Positions 11,600 to 22,957 of a stretch of DNA of 64,000 nucleotides are shown piece after piece. Within the stretch, counting starts at the first letter, position 1. The number at the start of each line of letters is the position of its first letter. The stretch is taken from NCBI RefSeq assembly GCF_020379485.1, contig NC_063451.1, positions 865,739 through 929,738 of the forward strand, written 5' to 3'. The position numbers and the translations under genes were made by a program. The stretch comes from Brassica napus (lineage: Eukaryota > Streptophyta > Magnoliopsida > Brassicales > Brassicaceae). The notes below the pieces were generated by a model that was not told where the DNA came from, ran no database searches, and saw only the letters and a program-made list of their open reading frames with translations.

Positions 11600-12400
11600 A
11601 TTCACGGCGAGTAGTTTTTAATTTGTGTTATCTAAAGTTGATTGGTCAAAAAAAAGAAGAAAACCCAAGAAAATAACGTTAGCTATATACATGACTTTTG
11701 ATTTTTCTCTTTAATATTTGGTAGTTGAGTTACTTGAAATTGAAGGTTAGCATTAGATCATGATTTGTGGTAGAATAATAATGTCAAAGCATATACGTAT
11801 AGCTATAATGCTCTAAAATGTCCACTTCTATGATTTATCACAAGCTTTTGAAAACCATGACTACTAAACTTGCTAAAGTTGTTAGTTAAACATGATTTAT
11901 CATTGAATAATAGGTTAGTATTTTGGTTTATAACAAAAGAAATCTGGTAGATGTGATAATTCAATAGACTTAAAAAAGAAAACAATGAGGAAGAATGGGT
12001 GTGAATCCAATTTGGAAATAAGTGAATATTTAGGTATTTACTGATAAGTAAGAGACTTTTGGGGGTTGGGTCCATGTGACAATGTTATATGAAGATTTTT
12101 TCTTTATCAAATATTGTTTAGTGTGAAATCGAAGCTATTCAGTGCTTTTGACCTTTTGTCCCGTGATCATAGGAAATGATCTACTGGTGTTTTCAACATT
12201 TGTTGTAAAATAACTAATAAATTATTCTGTTATAATATTATTCATATGTGATTTTTAATACTTTTTCCAGCAGTTCTCCATAATATTGAAATATCCATAT
12301 AGAATATCTAATCAATAAAATAATAGTAGATTTAAATTTATTCAAAAATTTTAAAAGCTGGATCCATTAAAAATAACATACCTAAAAGAATTTTTAAAAC
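11600..12400. other. intergenic DNA, no feature seen
   Basis: AT-rich, with no exon-like frame and no recognised repeat. It forms the distal promoter region of the E6-like gene. Confidence 0.4.
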
Positions 12401-12401
12401 T

Positions 12402-13612
12402 ATGAGAAGCATTTTTTGCTACTAATCTTCCTAGGATTATTTCTATAGTAAAAGATTCTCATTATAAATGCTCGAGACTATTTCTTTTTGCTTTTGTTAC
12501 AAACTGTACAAGCATTGCATCACCATTATTATGTGAGTGAGAAAATAGTTTTAATGTTTCATTACAAATGTAAACAAAATGTTATAAACAATACTTTTGA
12601 TTGAAACATAAAATTATTACCAACATAACATTTCAGAATATATTTAACATTGTTTTTACAAAGTCCAAACAGATTTTAACAATCACACCACCAAATATAA
12701 GTCCACATATTTCAAAGCATTGCAAATATATTAACTACGTTATTCAATGATTCAAGTGACAAATATATTAAACTAGATCCCACAAACAAATATATTAACT
12801 TACGTTCATCCAAAAGTTTGTAAACCCAAAAAACAAAAAATAAAACAGAGACAAAATAAAAATGTAATCAAACAGAGTTAAAGACAATTCATAGACGGTT
12901 TAAGTGAAGAAAAATAATGTTCATTCTTTTTGTTTCCTCCAGTCCATTTATCTTCAGGTGTGGTACGGTTTCTTAAATTGAAGTTTATGACAAATCTGGC
13001 AGTTTGACATCGCTTCACCAGTTGCCTCCATTGATCAGCAGCATGTGCCCGATTTGCAACGGAGTTAGGCAGATCACGCTTTTCCATAATCATTTCCGTA
13101 GGAAGAATTCCTGCAGAAGACTGTTATAACTGCGTTCACCAGAACGTAACAGACTATTAAAGCCGTCAGCTTCTTCGTAGGTCGGGTTCAGAGTCCTAGT
13201 TACATGTAATCCTTCTAATAAGGTGTTAAAACTTTCCAACTGAAAAGGTAAAATAAAACAATCAAAAACCAAATTTTTTTTTTATGAGAATCAATTTTTT
13301 TTTGCTACTAATCTTCCTAGGATTATTTCTATAGTAAAAGATTCTCATTATAAATGCTCGACACTATTTTTTTTTTTGCTTTTGTTACAACCTGTACAAG
13401 CATTGCATCACCATTATTATGCGAGTGAGAGAATAGTTTTAATGTTTCATTACAAATGTAAACAAAACGTTATAAACAATACTTTTGATTGAAACATAAA
13501 ATTATTATTAAAATAACATTTCAAAATATATTTAACATTGTTTTTACAAAGTCCAAACAGATTTTAACGATCACACCACCAAATACAAGTCCACATATTT
13601 CAAAGCATTGCA
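12402..13612. mobile_element. unit with about 325-bp direct terminal repeats and a captured gene fragment
   Basis: 12402-12726 and about 13287-13612 are direct copies at roughly 93-95 percent identity by eye. Both run from TGAGAA through GCTACTAATCTTCCTAGGA to TTTCAAAGCATTGCA. On the minus strand each copy begins TGCAATG and ends TCTCA, i.e. 5'-TG..CA-3' as in retrotransposon LTRs. The 560-bp interior carries a piece of gene (see the pseudogene at 12884-13239). The flanking 5-mers (AACTA and ACATC) do not match, so a TRIM-type retroelement is possible but unproven; a plain segmental duplication is the alternative. A shorter scrap of the same repeat (CTACTAATCTTCCTAGGATT) recurs at 13776. Confidence 0.5.
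12884..13239 (-). pseudogene. captured gene fragment, protein family not recognised
   Basis: On the minus strand an exon-like stretch starts after the acceptor TACCTTTTCAG (13240). It encodes about 50 residues (LESFNTLLEGLHVTRT...LLQEFFLRK). It then shifts frame near 13090 and continues with MIMEKRDLPNSVANRAHAAD and QWRQLVKRCQTARFVIN. Codon use and residue pattern look protein-like, but the frameshift and lack of further exons indicate a dead fragment. Its position between two long direct repeats suggests capture by a mobile element. Confidence 0.4.
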
Positions 13613-14293
13613 ACATCATCATGATGTTAGTTAACAACAATTTGATCAACTTAGTCGGATCAAATCATCAACTTGCATGAGTTAAAATTTTGAATGATTT
13701 TTTATTGATAACTCAAAAATTAAATCAAGTGAAATTTTATACATTAGAAGTCGAGTTAGTGTTTTTCTTTGTTTTCTACTAATCTTCCTAGGATTATTTT
13801 CTATTTTTTTAAACAATTTTACGATTGTTACTTTTAGTAGTTACCAAATTTTCAAAAACAAAATAACCACTAAGTCAAGTACTTTAATAAACTAGCAAAG
13901 TTATTCCTACAGTTTTAATTTTAATTCTCATTTGGTAACTAATAGTTTTACATACAAAAAATTCTACGTAAATATATATATATATATACCCTTTGTTATA
14001 AGATATGAATATGTTTAAATATATTTCCTTAACATATTTTAATTTGTCTAGTCTATTTTATAAAGTTTATAATGAATATTATTGTTGTTGTTGACATTTA
14101 TATTAGAGAAATTAAAATAAATCACATTAAAATAAATCAAAATTAAGAACATATACTTAAACACAAGAGATATCAATATATTTTTATGTTTCTTTTTGGA
14201 AGAAAGGAGGATCTGGACTGTATTATGTTGTCATGTTGTGTTTTGTTGTCAAGAGATGCCAAGAATTTTTTTTGTTTCATGTTGTCACCTCTC
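13613..14293. other. AT-rich 3' flank of the GBP gene, no gene
   Basis: Contains a TA dinucleotide run near 13974-13988 and otherwise featureless AT-rich sequence. Confidence 0.4.
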
Positions 14294-17200
14294 TTACTTT
14301 CGCAAAACGCAACGCTCGTAGAGCTCAACCAACACACTCTTTCTTGCATTCTTCAACCCAACCAACTCAGCTCCAAACCCGTGTTTCAGTATCTCATCTC
14401 TCAGCTTCTTCATCGTGTACTTGGAATGATCCATTCCTGTGGACGAAGACTCTCCTCCTCCACCTCCACTGCTCGTGCATCTTCTCGGGGTCATTGCACT
14501 CATAGCTCTCCCGCTCTCTTGTGAAGCCGTATCTTCTTCTGTCTCGAAAACAGAACCTGAAGAGGTTACACTTGCTTCTACCTTCAAACGCTTCACGCGC
14601 TGCATTGGTGTTGCTTCATCCGAAACCATGAAAGAGTCCACTCGCTGCATCGTATTCACACGCATGTTCTTTTCCTTCTCTGCGTTGATGATTCTGTGCC
14701 ATTCAGCAACCGCTTCTTCGTTCTGTTTCGCTCTTTTCTCCAACGTTTCAGACAGTGCGTTCTTCTGTCTCCCAAGATTGTCAATCTCGATGTTTTTTTC
14801 CTGCAACAACGCTTGGAGTTTGTTTTCGTTGTATCGAGCTGATTCCACTTCTGTTTTCATCGAACTCGCAAGCTCTTTAGCCGTTGCAGCCTCGTCTTCA
14901 GCATCTTTTAGCTTCAAGCAGATCTTTTCGAGTTCTTCTATGCGGCAGTTAGCTTGATCGATTTCAATGCATTTGTCCTGCAACGATGTCTGGAGCTCGT
15001 TCACATTCATCCGTAAGGCATTCGCTTCCCTTTTCATCGAATCCACAAGTTCCTTAGATGCTGAAGCTTCACTTTCCTCACTATCGAGCTTCAAGCACAC
15101 CTTCTCAAGCTCTTGGATACGGCTCTTAGCTCGTTCAATCTCAGTGCACTTCTCCGCAAGTGACGTCTGGAGACTTTTCTCGTTATTCTGTGCTGCTTCA
15201 GCCTCCAGTCTCAACAAATCTGCAAGTTTCTTAGCAGATGAAGCCTCGCTTTCCGCATCTTCTAGCCGAAGACAGAGCTTTCCAAGTTCCTCCATATGCG
15301 AAAGATGCTTCTTGTCTAAATAATCTCTCTCCTGCTTCAACGCCTGCGTCTCATTTTCACGTGATTTGGCTGCGGAGATCATGGATTCACACTTCTCATT
15401 CAGATCCGAGACTTGAACCCTCAAGTCTTTTGCCTCCAAAGAACACTCTTTCACCTTCAACTCACTTTTCTGCAAAGTAAACAACAATAAACAGAGTCAA
15501 TAAAACTGCTTCTTATGAGCTCCTTAAGGAACTTCACTATTTCAAAGAAGCTCACCTTTAATTCAGAACGTGTAGAGGACAATAGCTGCTCCAAAGTTGC
15601 AAGCTTTGCATCTTTCTCAGTGATTACATTCTCCTATCATTAAACCAACAAACATTGTCACAACTTGGAAAGCTATTACGTTCGATTACAGTTTCATCAT
15701 ATGATACGTTTATTTTGAATATAAAAAAAAAAGCCAAACCTTTTCATCCAAAACACGGGAGAACTCAGCTCTCATGCCATCTTCCTTAGCTGAAGCTTGC
15801 TTCAATCTCTCTTCCATTGCAGCTATCTTCTCTGACACAGCCTTCTGCTCACTTATAGTGTTCTCGTACTTAATTTTCCAATCAATGGACCTATCGCACC
15901 TCTTGATCGACGCATTGCTCACTCCATTCTCATCCAACGTCCCCTCAAACTTACGTTTCCACTCAGCAGCCTCAAGTCTTGTAGACCCGAGCACCTCCAT
16001 GAGGTTTGAGTGTTCATCGTGGATCGACTTACACTTACTTTCCAGGTCGTGAATCCGGTTTTTGAACTGATCCGAGAGCTTATTCATGTCATGAATGGCG
16101 CCCTCGTAGCGCTTCTGATACTCCTTCCTCATTTTCTCTCCTCCTTCAAGCTGTTTGCTGAGCAGATCGATTGTGCTTTCCATGGAACGGTGTTGCAGCT
16201 TGAGTTTGGAGTTCTCAGAAAGAAGTTCTTCCATTTGATTCCCTCTGCGATGGACGAGAATGTCCTGTATACTGGTAGTAAATAACAACTGAGAAAGGTT
16301 AAATTTCCCTTGAAGATAAAACATATAAGTAAACGAGTAATGTATATAAACATAACGAGCGAACCTCTTTTTCAGAAAAGAAGAGAGTGTCTGCCACTTC
16401 ATAGGACCGTTGATAGATACTTCATACTCCGCAACAGCAGTATCAAGGGCCTGTTTCATATAAGATAACAACGATGTTTATAATGAAAGCAAGTCTTGCT
16501 TCAACGGCTAAGAGTTACTCTGCTTCAGGCTTTATCATGTCTAAGTAGAAGAGGGAACCTTGATTATATCGCTGCTATTAGCATCACGAGAACAAGGCAA
16601 TGCCCATAGTTTCTTGCCCATGTCTTCTATGGCATTACAACATCTCGAATACGCTTCCATATCTGCCACTCTCTTGTGATCCTGAATTTTTAAAAAAAAA
16701 AAAACTCTATTTAGCCTGAAAAGAGACGACTTATTGGCAAAACAGTAATAAGAGATTAATATTAGAGAGAGATATGACCTCAATTGCTTTGGCAAAGAAA
16801 CTCCAAAGTTCTCTTTTGTATCTCTGTTTAACTTCATCGTTTCCAATGGAAGATTCACAAAACGCATCTAAAGCTTTGGCAACCGCCTTGTTGTGTGCTT
16901 CTATTAGCATCGACTGCAGATCATTATGTTAACAGTTTAGCTTACTACTGCATCCAAGTGATTTTTGAGTGTTACACGAATTAAAACTTACTTCTTCTTG
17001 GGGAGTCTCTGCACGCTCCAAAGAAGACATGTATACCTCAGTTGCTGTATCACAAGCCTTCCTACCTTCTGATTCCTCTACAGACTGCAAGAAAATACAG
17101 ATTATGCCTCAGAATATGCAGAACCTTTTTATGAGAACACCTAAAATTTCCAGAACTGGCTAATAATTACCAGCCATAAAGAAGAAATTTTAGGTATGAC

Positions 17201-18469
17201 ACTGTTGTTAACGTTTTCTGAAAACGACTTTGTGAAAGCAGCAAGAGGCGGCCCTGTGACGATGGTACTATCACCTCTTTTCTTAGGCCTTACTCTCTCA
17301 GAGACAAACTTCACTAGAGCATTTACACCGTAGAGAAGCTGAGGTCGTAGGGCTTCTACCTGTTCACAAAAGAGTACACAAATGATCAGACAAAAGATAA
17401 AGCGACTGAGGATTGATTAGGAAAACTAAGGCAAGGATCAACCCACTTTGTTATTCAGAGTTACATCATCTGCACTCTCCACTGTTTCTGAGTTAATGTC
17501 CTGATAAAGCCAATCACAAATATCAGAGACTAGCTGATTCCATCCCCAAAAGAATGAGTGGACCTTGATAAGAGAATTATGACCGTCATAAGTTGAACAA
17601 ACATGGGAGAGAACTGCCCAAGCCCTTTAAATGTATTGTCCTTAGCATCTCCAACGTGGTCGTGCTTGCTAATCTCAAGTAGACGAGAGAGATCAAGTGC
17701 AATGTCATCTACACCAAGTGTCTGAAACATGAAGCAGAATTCTCGTAACTACAAAGCACTAAGTGGAACAAACTTCCTTCAGAAAGTAAAAACAAAAAGT
17801 CATAGATACTTACCGGACCATAGATAAACACGCTTGATAGGAGGATAGCCAAGCCAAATATCTGACTGCTGCGTGAAGCCTAACATAGAAAATTAAAATT
17901 CAGAACATGATTATATTTGAGTGACTAGAAGAGACTAACCAGGACACCATTTGAGTCAGCCCCTTGGACATCGAGTAAGACTAAACTATATTCAGAGCCA
18001 TCTTCTGAGATCCTCTTCACAGGCTCAATCCACATCCATATATCTCCAGTGCAAGGCCTGTGAAGAGTTTGTACTTCAAATCCAACGCTCCTGCTAACAA
18101 GCTACACACCAACATTCAAAATCAGTCATTACAATCACTAGAAGAAAAAGAGAGCGCATTTTGCATCATTTCTACAATGTTCTCCAAAAAACAACAAAGC
18201 ATATGATTCGCCGCATGCAAATTGATCTCGACAAATAAGAACCAAACTTCTCCTACTAAAACCCTCAACCCTCGATCAAAGTGACTACAGACCTGATTCC
18301 AGATGAAGCTCTTGCCATGTTGAGCTTTTCCGAAGAGAGAGACAGCAGCGACCGGACCCTTAAGCTTCTGAAGAGCGCCGATGGCTTCCGGGTCCGTCTT
18401 CAACTTCCCATTCTCATCTGTGTAAACCAGTTGGATGGCCCGACCCGACTCCGCCGTTTGCTTGCTCAT
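14294..18469 (-). CDS. guanylate-binding-protein family large GTPase with C-terminal coiled coil
   Basis: About 13 exons, approximate limits: 18293-18469, 17941-18101, 17813-17880, 17563-17720, 17446-17501, 17172-17360, 16992-17084, 16780-16914, 16559-16681, 16363-16451, 15740-16267, 15556-15633, 14294-15474. The start at 18469 (MSKQTAESGR) is the first ATG in the frame; an upstream stop closes it. Seen: P-loop GKAQHGKS near residue 50, switch-II-like LLDVQGAD, the GBP helical-domain pattern (SVEESEGRKACD, then ...MEAYSRCCNAIEDMGKKLWALPC, then GPMKWQTLSSFLKKR), a very long coiled coil of repeated LEKVCLKL / LQDKCIEID units over exons 11-13, and a C-terminal SAP-like segment (YTMKKLRDEILKHGFG). 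GBPs are dynamin-like GTPases; plant members act in immunity condensates and nuclear processes (known of the family). The expected G4 segment (LLRDF...) between exons 4 and 6 is not visible, so nucleotide specificity may be altered. From memory the syntenic Arabidopsis gene is At1g03830. Confidence 0.85.
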
Positions 18470-18744
18470 CAATACCCCCAAAAGGTGTCTCCTTTTTTAC
18501 TAGTGATGCAGATCCTCCTTCCACAATGGGTTCCTCGATTTACTGAAAAGGATTGATAAAGGTCTCAACTCTAGGGAAGTACAGTGAGAGAAAAAGGTTT
18601 AAACTGCGAAACGGTGTGAGAGAGAGACTGAGAGATCAAGGCGTGATGTTTTTCAGGGGTTTAATTTTACTATTTATATTTTCTTTATTGAGCTGTACTT
18701 ATTAAAAGCCCATTAGTGTAAGCCCATATATAAATTTAGAGATT

Positions 18745-19035
18745 GAGAAATTCTTTAGGACCCTACACCTAAAAAACTTTTTATCACAAATACAGACATT
18801 AAAAATAAAAATGACCAAAATAAATTTAAATGTTTTATCAAAATAAATATATACTTATACTCTTAAGTTTAATTAATCTACACATTAGAGTTTAGAGTTA
18901 AGGGGGTGGGATTTAGGGTTTAGGGCTTAAAAAAAATCAAAACAAAAAATGTTATTTTGATTATTTTACTTTTTAAGGTCTATTTTTGTGACCAAAACTT
19001 AAAAAAATATATTTAAGAGAATTGCCCATTTAGAT
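18745..19035. repeat. repeat with short telomere-like TTTAGGG core
   Basis: Around 18890-18930 it reads as degenerate TTTAGAG/TTTAGGG units, flanked by sequence (ATCACAAATA, AATGACCAAAATAAA, then ATTTTTGTGACC) also seen around the longer telomere-like array at 58740-59175. The ends share GGGCAA(A/T)TCTC in inverted form, suggesting two members of one non-autonomous family. Confidence 0.5.
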
Positions 19036-19300
19036 ACTAGTTAAATACCGTTTTACTTGTTAACTAAAAACTAATCATATACATATACAGATTCCAAGAG
19101 CTACTAATTTCAAGAAAATAGTATTTTTTTTTGTTCTTTATCATTTGTTTTTTTTCTCTCTCTTTATGATCAAACTAATCACATAACAATCAGTTACAAA
19201 TTCACATAAGTTAAACACTTTGCCAAAAATATCAACAAATAATGCGACAAGAGGTGAAAATAACAATTAAATAAAAGATTATGATGATTACCATCATCAA

Positions 19301-19458
19301 TCAAATCCATAATGCCCCAGCTTGTCTGAGAGTAGGCACTAAATCACCACTAATATGAGCAGCCATCAGATCTTCTAATCCTCCAAACAGTTTGTCTCCT
19401 ATGAACATGACTGGCAATTTCTCTTTGTTGATCACTGTGTCGCCCAATTCACTTATGA
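19301..19458 (-). pseudogene. CC-type glutaredoxin, 3' remnant (GRXS13-like)
   Basis: Only the C-terminal ~50 residues remain: [40 protein letters not shown], then [10 protein letters not shown] and stop. [16 protein letters not shown] and the terminal GALWI are typical of plant ROXY/CC-type glutaredoxins, glutathione-linked regulators of TGA transcription factors (known of the family). Everything upstream, including the CC-type active site, is absent. At about 19458 the coding sequence gives way to a repeat also present at 32.4, 33.6 and 36.6 kb. From memory GRXS13 (At1g03850) lies exactly between the GBP and PHB2 genes in Arabidopsis, so this is likely the ancestral locus decapitated by a rearrangement. 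Confidence 0.72.
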
Positions 19459-20150
19459 TGATTTGAGGGAAATGATTAATGAACTTGGTGGAATGCACAT
19501 GAATAAACATAACAAAATTCTTGGGTGAGAATGAAGATATAATCACAAATGCAACATTGTATTTTGTAACTTGGTGGAAAGTAGCTAATTTATTTATTTT
19601 AAACCAGATACATTTGAATTTTGGTTTAGTTTTGACTGTGAAACAGATAGGCACCGGATTAGTTTGACTAAATAACCTCGGTCCGAACAAATTAAACCAT
19701 AATTCAAATGTGGGTCTGGTTTGAATTATGGTCTAGTTTAGAAATGATTTTGAATTGGATAATGGTTTCAACAGAAAAGGTTTTTGTCTAACAAAGAAAG
19801 ATCTTTATGTATTCTTTGATGTAATTATGTGTAGTTGTGTGTTTTAGAATCAACATTGAATCGTGACACTATAAAGATTAGTTTTGATGTCATCATAATC
19901 GAAGATTTATCATAACCAAGATCTCTAGTAACTTTCCGATGACTATACATTAGCTTTTTAAGCAAAAATTGTGTGTGTTTTGAGAAAAAACTGTGCAAGC
20001 TTGGAGATAATTTTGTTTTATGATCAACGTAAGCATGTGTAAATTGCATTCTCATAATATCCAAAGCAACGTCACTGTATCTAAAAAAATACTTGTGATT
20101 ATTCATTAATATTGAGTGTAGATCATCCAAATACCGTTTAAACATTTAGT
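19459..20150 (-). repeat. dispersed ~700-bp repeat, copy 1
   Basis: Contains TAATGAACTTGGTGGAATGC, ATGAATAAACATAA, ATGAAGATATAATCACA, TTTGAATTATGGTCTAGTTT and GATGACTATACATTAGC. The same blocks occur in the same order near 32.38-32.9, 33.63-34.17 and, inverted, 36.08-36.63 kb, with a short scrap at 38.46-38.61 kb. No protein is recognised; the open frames in it are interrupted differently in each copy. Confidence 0.75.
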
Positions 20151-20280
20151 GTTAATTATCTTAGGAGTGAAAGACACATTTTGAACTCATTGTCGGAACT
20201 CGAATGCGACATCTCAATATTTTAAGTATAATTATCATTATCTCAAACGTAATGTAATCCTTGTTAATCCTTTCTCCAGA

Positions 20281-20500
20281 GCAAGGAAGTGAAAGAAGGA
20301 ACCTCCTCTCAGAGCAAGGTGAAAGCTGGCAAGGTGAAAGAAGGAGGAGGCTGCGAGTGCCCTACACCAAATGGAGATGTCATACAGGTCTGCAAGTACA
20401 AGCCTTCCCACGTTGCTAAAGTGAGTTTAGCCTTCAGCCTGATGAACCGATTTGGGCTAATTATGGTGATTATTGGGGTTTTTCAACAACTTGCTTGAGG
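20281..20500 (+). pseudogene. exon-like fragment, not recognised
   Basis: After a CTCCAG acceptor the frame reads SKEVKEGTSSQSKVKAGKVK followed by GGGCECPTPNGDVIQVCKYK. It then ends without an obvious donor. It looks protein-coding in composition, with two close cysteines, but I cannot assign a family. Confidence 0.25.
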
Positions 20501-20858
20501 AGAACAAAGCTCTAATGATCAAGTTAATGTTCATGTTCTTTAAGGAGATCGCAGAGATCCAAGAGCTAATGTTTCTCCTCTGCGATCCCTTATTGATCTA
20601 GGTTTCCTTGGAGTTTTATCTGCTCAAGGTTGACCTTTATTGATCTAGGTTTCCTTGACGTTTTATCTTCTCAAGTTTATAGACTTGTTTATATGGGTTT
20701 GTTGAGTTTTATTATTATGCCTCTTCAGATTTTATTTGGTACATTGTTTTCCTTCTAAGAGGCTTGTTTAGACAATTAGAGACCTAATGTTAATTAAAGA
20801 ATGAAGACAAGTTTCATCATTATTGCATCTTCACTGTAGTTTCCAAATCTTGTTACTC

Positions 20859-21232
20859 CAGACCTCTCTCACAATACCTTTTCTGGTAAAATTCCTAGTA
20901 GTCTGTCATATATGTCCTATTTGAAAACGCTTTTGCTTAATCACAACCGGTTTACTGGTCCCATCCCGTCCGGGTTAGTCTCAAGCAGGCCCGGCTTTGA
21001 GGGTGTGCCCATGGAGCAAATGCACAGGGCCCAACACTAGTTTTACTAATTTTCTTTAGAATTTAGGGCCCTAAATTTTTAAAACCATTACAAAACAGAG
21101 CCCAATAATTTTAATGATTTTACTTTATTAAATAACATTTGTAAAAAAAGTTTGGACTAGCACTGGGCCCTCAATCCCCATGAGACGTGCTGATCTCAAG
21201 TCCAAGACTCCAAAACTTCTCAGTTAACCTAT
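20859..21232 (+). pseudogene. leucine-rich-repeat protein fragment split by a hAT MITE
   Basis: The + strand frame encodes about two LRR units: DLSHNTFSGKIPSSLSYMSY and then LKTLLLNHNRFTGPIPSGLV. Reading resumes after the inserted element with SPRLQNFSVN. The pattern LxxLxLxxNxFxGxIP is that of plant extracellular LRRs in receptor-like kinases such as the BIR group. No signal peptide, kinase or further repeats are nearby, so this is a relic. Confidence 0.7.
20986..21192. mobile_element. hAT-type MITE, 207 bp
   Basis: The element starts CAGGCCCGGC and its reverse complement starts CAGCACGTC. Both ends continue to a shared GGGCCCA..CTAG block in inverted orientation. It is flanked by the 8-bp direct repeats GTCTCAAG (20978-20985) and ATCTCAAG (21193-21200), which differ at one base. 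An 8-bp target duplication and CAG termini are hAT features. Removing it restores the LRR reading frame context. Confidence 0.75.
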
Positions 21233-21378
21233 TATATTTTAGAAAAATCAATGACTTGCACGATATAGCTTATTTTTTAAACAACTGATGACGATGACAT
21301 GGTTAATGGGTTACGACAAGGCTGATGTCAACAGATTGATTTAGTTGTTTTAGATTTATGGTTAGCTTATGGGTAAAA

Positions 21379-21471
21379 AGCAAATCATTGTCATCTCTAT
21401 TACGTCATGAGGATGACATGTTTTCTCTAACACTAAGCAAATCATTGTCATCTCTATTACGTCATGAGGAT
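21379..21471. repeat. 36-bp perfect direct repeat, 57-bp period
   Basis: The 36-base unit beginning AGCAAATCATTGTCATCTCT occurs at 21379-21414 and again at 21436-21471 without mismatch. No function is apparent. Confidence 0.85.
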
Positions 21472-21819
21472 AACGTCATTCTGAATCCTTTAGCTTTGCA
21501 TACAATCTGATCGAAAATACCTTGCACAAACGTCAGAAAAGCCAAGTTTATGATGTGATAATTTGTGGAAACAATCTAACAACCCCCTCGTCAAAGGAAA
21601 CAGCTGAAGAACGATAAAAAAATGACAGAACATGGACCCTCACCGTGATAAAAACCACATGACATTTCGCAGTAACTTTACGGAACAGCAAATCGTGGCA
21701 ATTTTTAACTATTTATTAATCAAACAATACGGTCCAGCTAGTTTTTTTATTTATCTGATGACATTAATTTAATAATACATGACATCATTTATAAGCAAAT
21801 TAAGATTTTTACTTGGTCA

Positions 21820-22682
21820 TACTCAAATGGGCTCTCTCTCTCTCTTAACTCTCTCAAATCTTTGAGAGAAAGAGAGTATCACCCTTCTATTTCACTGGTT
21901 TCCTGTTCCGGTGAAGGTTTCCCGACGGTCGGGCTCATATTCCGGCATATGGTGGTTATCACAACACGATATGTCTGGCTTTTTGGCTCTGGCGACTCAC
22001 CTTCCCTCCGGTGATGTTGGCCGTCACCTGTCTCCGGCGGCGTTCATGATGGTGGTTCTCCCGGTAGCGTCGTCTGGCTTATCTCCGAGTTTATCTCGGG
22101 TATCCTTCTGATTTTCGCTTCAGACCGTTTGGATTCATGTCAGTTCCGATTTCGAGAATTGAGTTTATCAATTTTTGAGATGGAACGCATGCATTGGATC
22201 TCATCTTCAAAACGAAGATCCTTATATCTATCGACTTCGGTTTAGGTCTCATGGAGTCGGCGGCTCTGTTTCGTGTGGTGCTACTGTTAGCTTCTATTTT
22301 ACGGCGGTTCTCTTTGAACTTCCGGCGATGATCTTGTCGGTAGATGAGTTTTGCGATTTTCTATCGTTGTCGGTGAAGAATCTGACTTCGGGTTCCTGTT
22401 TCCGGTTTGTTCCGGTGGAACAGCCAGTCAGGTCCTCCGTCGACGACTTCCCGGTTGGTCAGTTCGGTGGCGCATTAAGTCTAGGGCACGTGTCCCGACC
22501 ACGCTATCTCTCAACGCGTGGAGGTGTGCTGGAGTGGGTCACCGACTCTCCTATAGACTTCTTTGGGCTTTAGTTTCGTGGGCCTTTTGTTTGGGTCTTG
22601 CTCTATCTTGACCTGGCCTTTCTTGTTTGGGCTCATTGGTAATCTTGGCCTTATGTTTTTTAATATAATACAAAAAAAAAAA
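21820..22682 (+). mobile_element. Sadhu-like non-autonomous retroposon with poly(A) and 18-bp target duplication
   Basis: About 860 bp, much more GC-rich than its surroundings, ending in a poly(A) tract at about 22672-22684. It is flanked by AAGATTTTTACTTGGTCA (21802-21819) and AAGATTTTTACTTTGTCA (22683-22700), an 18-bp target duplication with one difference. The interior contains overlapping open frames (for example 22175-22573) without recognisable domains, a CT-rich start and a GGGCC/TTGGGC-rich tail. Size, poly(A), long target duplication and lack of coding capacity match the Sadhu retroposons known from Arabidopsis. A heavily 5'-truncated LINE or a processed transcript are alternatives. 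Confidence 0.72.
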
Positions 22683-22957
22683 AAGATTTTTACTTTGTCA
22701 AAATTTTATTTTTAATTTGACGTCTTCGGAACTTCATCACAGTGGCACCGGCATGGCGTGATTAAATACAAAGGGCATGCTATGCTCATTCGAATAATAC
22801 GTAATGCACTCAATCTTATTTTTTCTCCCCAATAAAAAACTCTCAACAGGTAGACAACGTTGCCAAATAAAATCTGAATAGCATAGTAATGGGTAAAATA
22901 GTCTGGTCAAAACACAAACTACGTTTTTGGAGGAATGGAACTTATTATGTCCTTCTT

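Noticed and set aside
14439..15323. Long plus-strand open frames (172 and 118 codons) opposite the GBP gene
   Set aside because: They are antisense shadows of the coiled-coil exon; Ser/Ala-rich composition mirrors Glu/Leu-rich coding on the other strand.
22175..22611. Open frames of 132 and 86 codons as a possible gene
   Set aside because: They lie inside the Sadhu-like retroposon with poly(A) and target duplication and show no domain.
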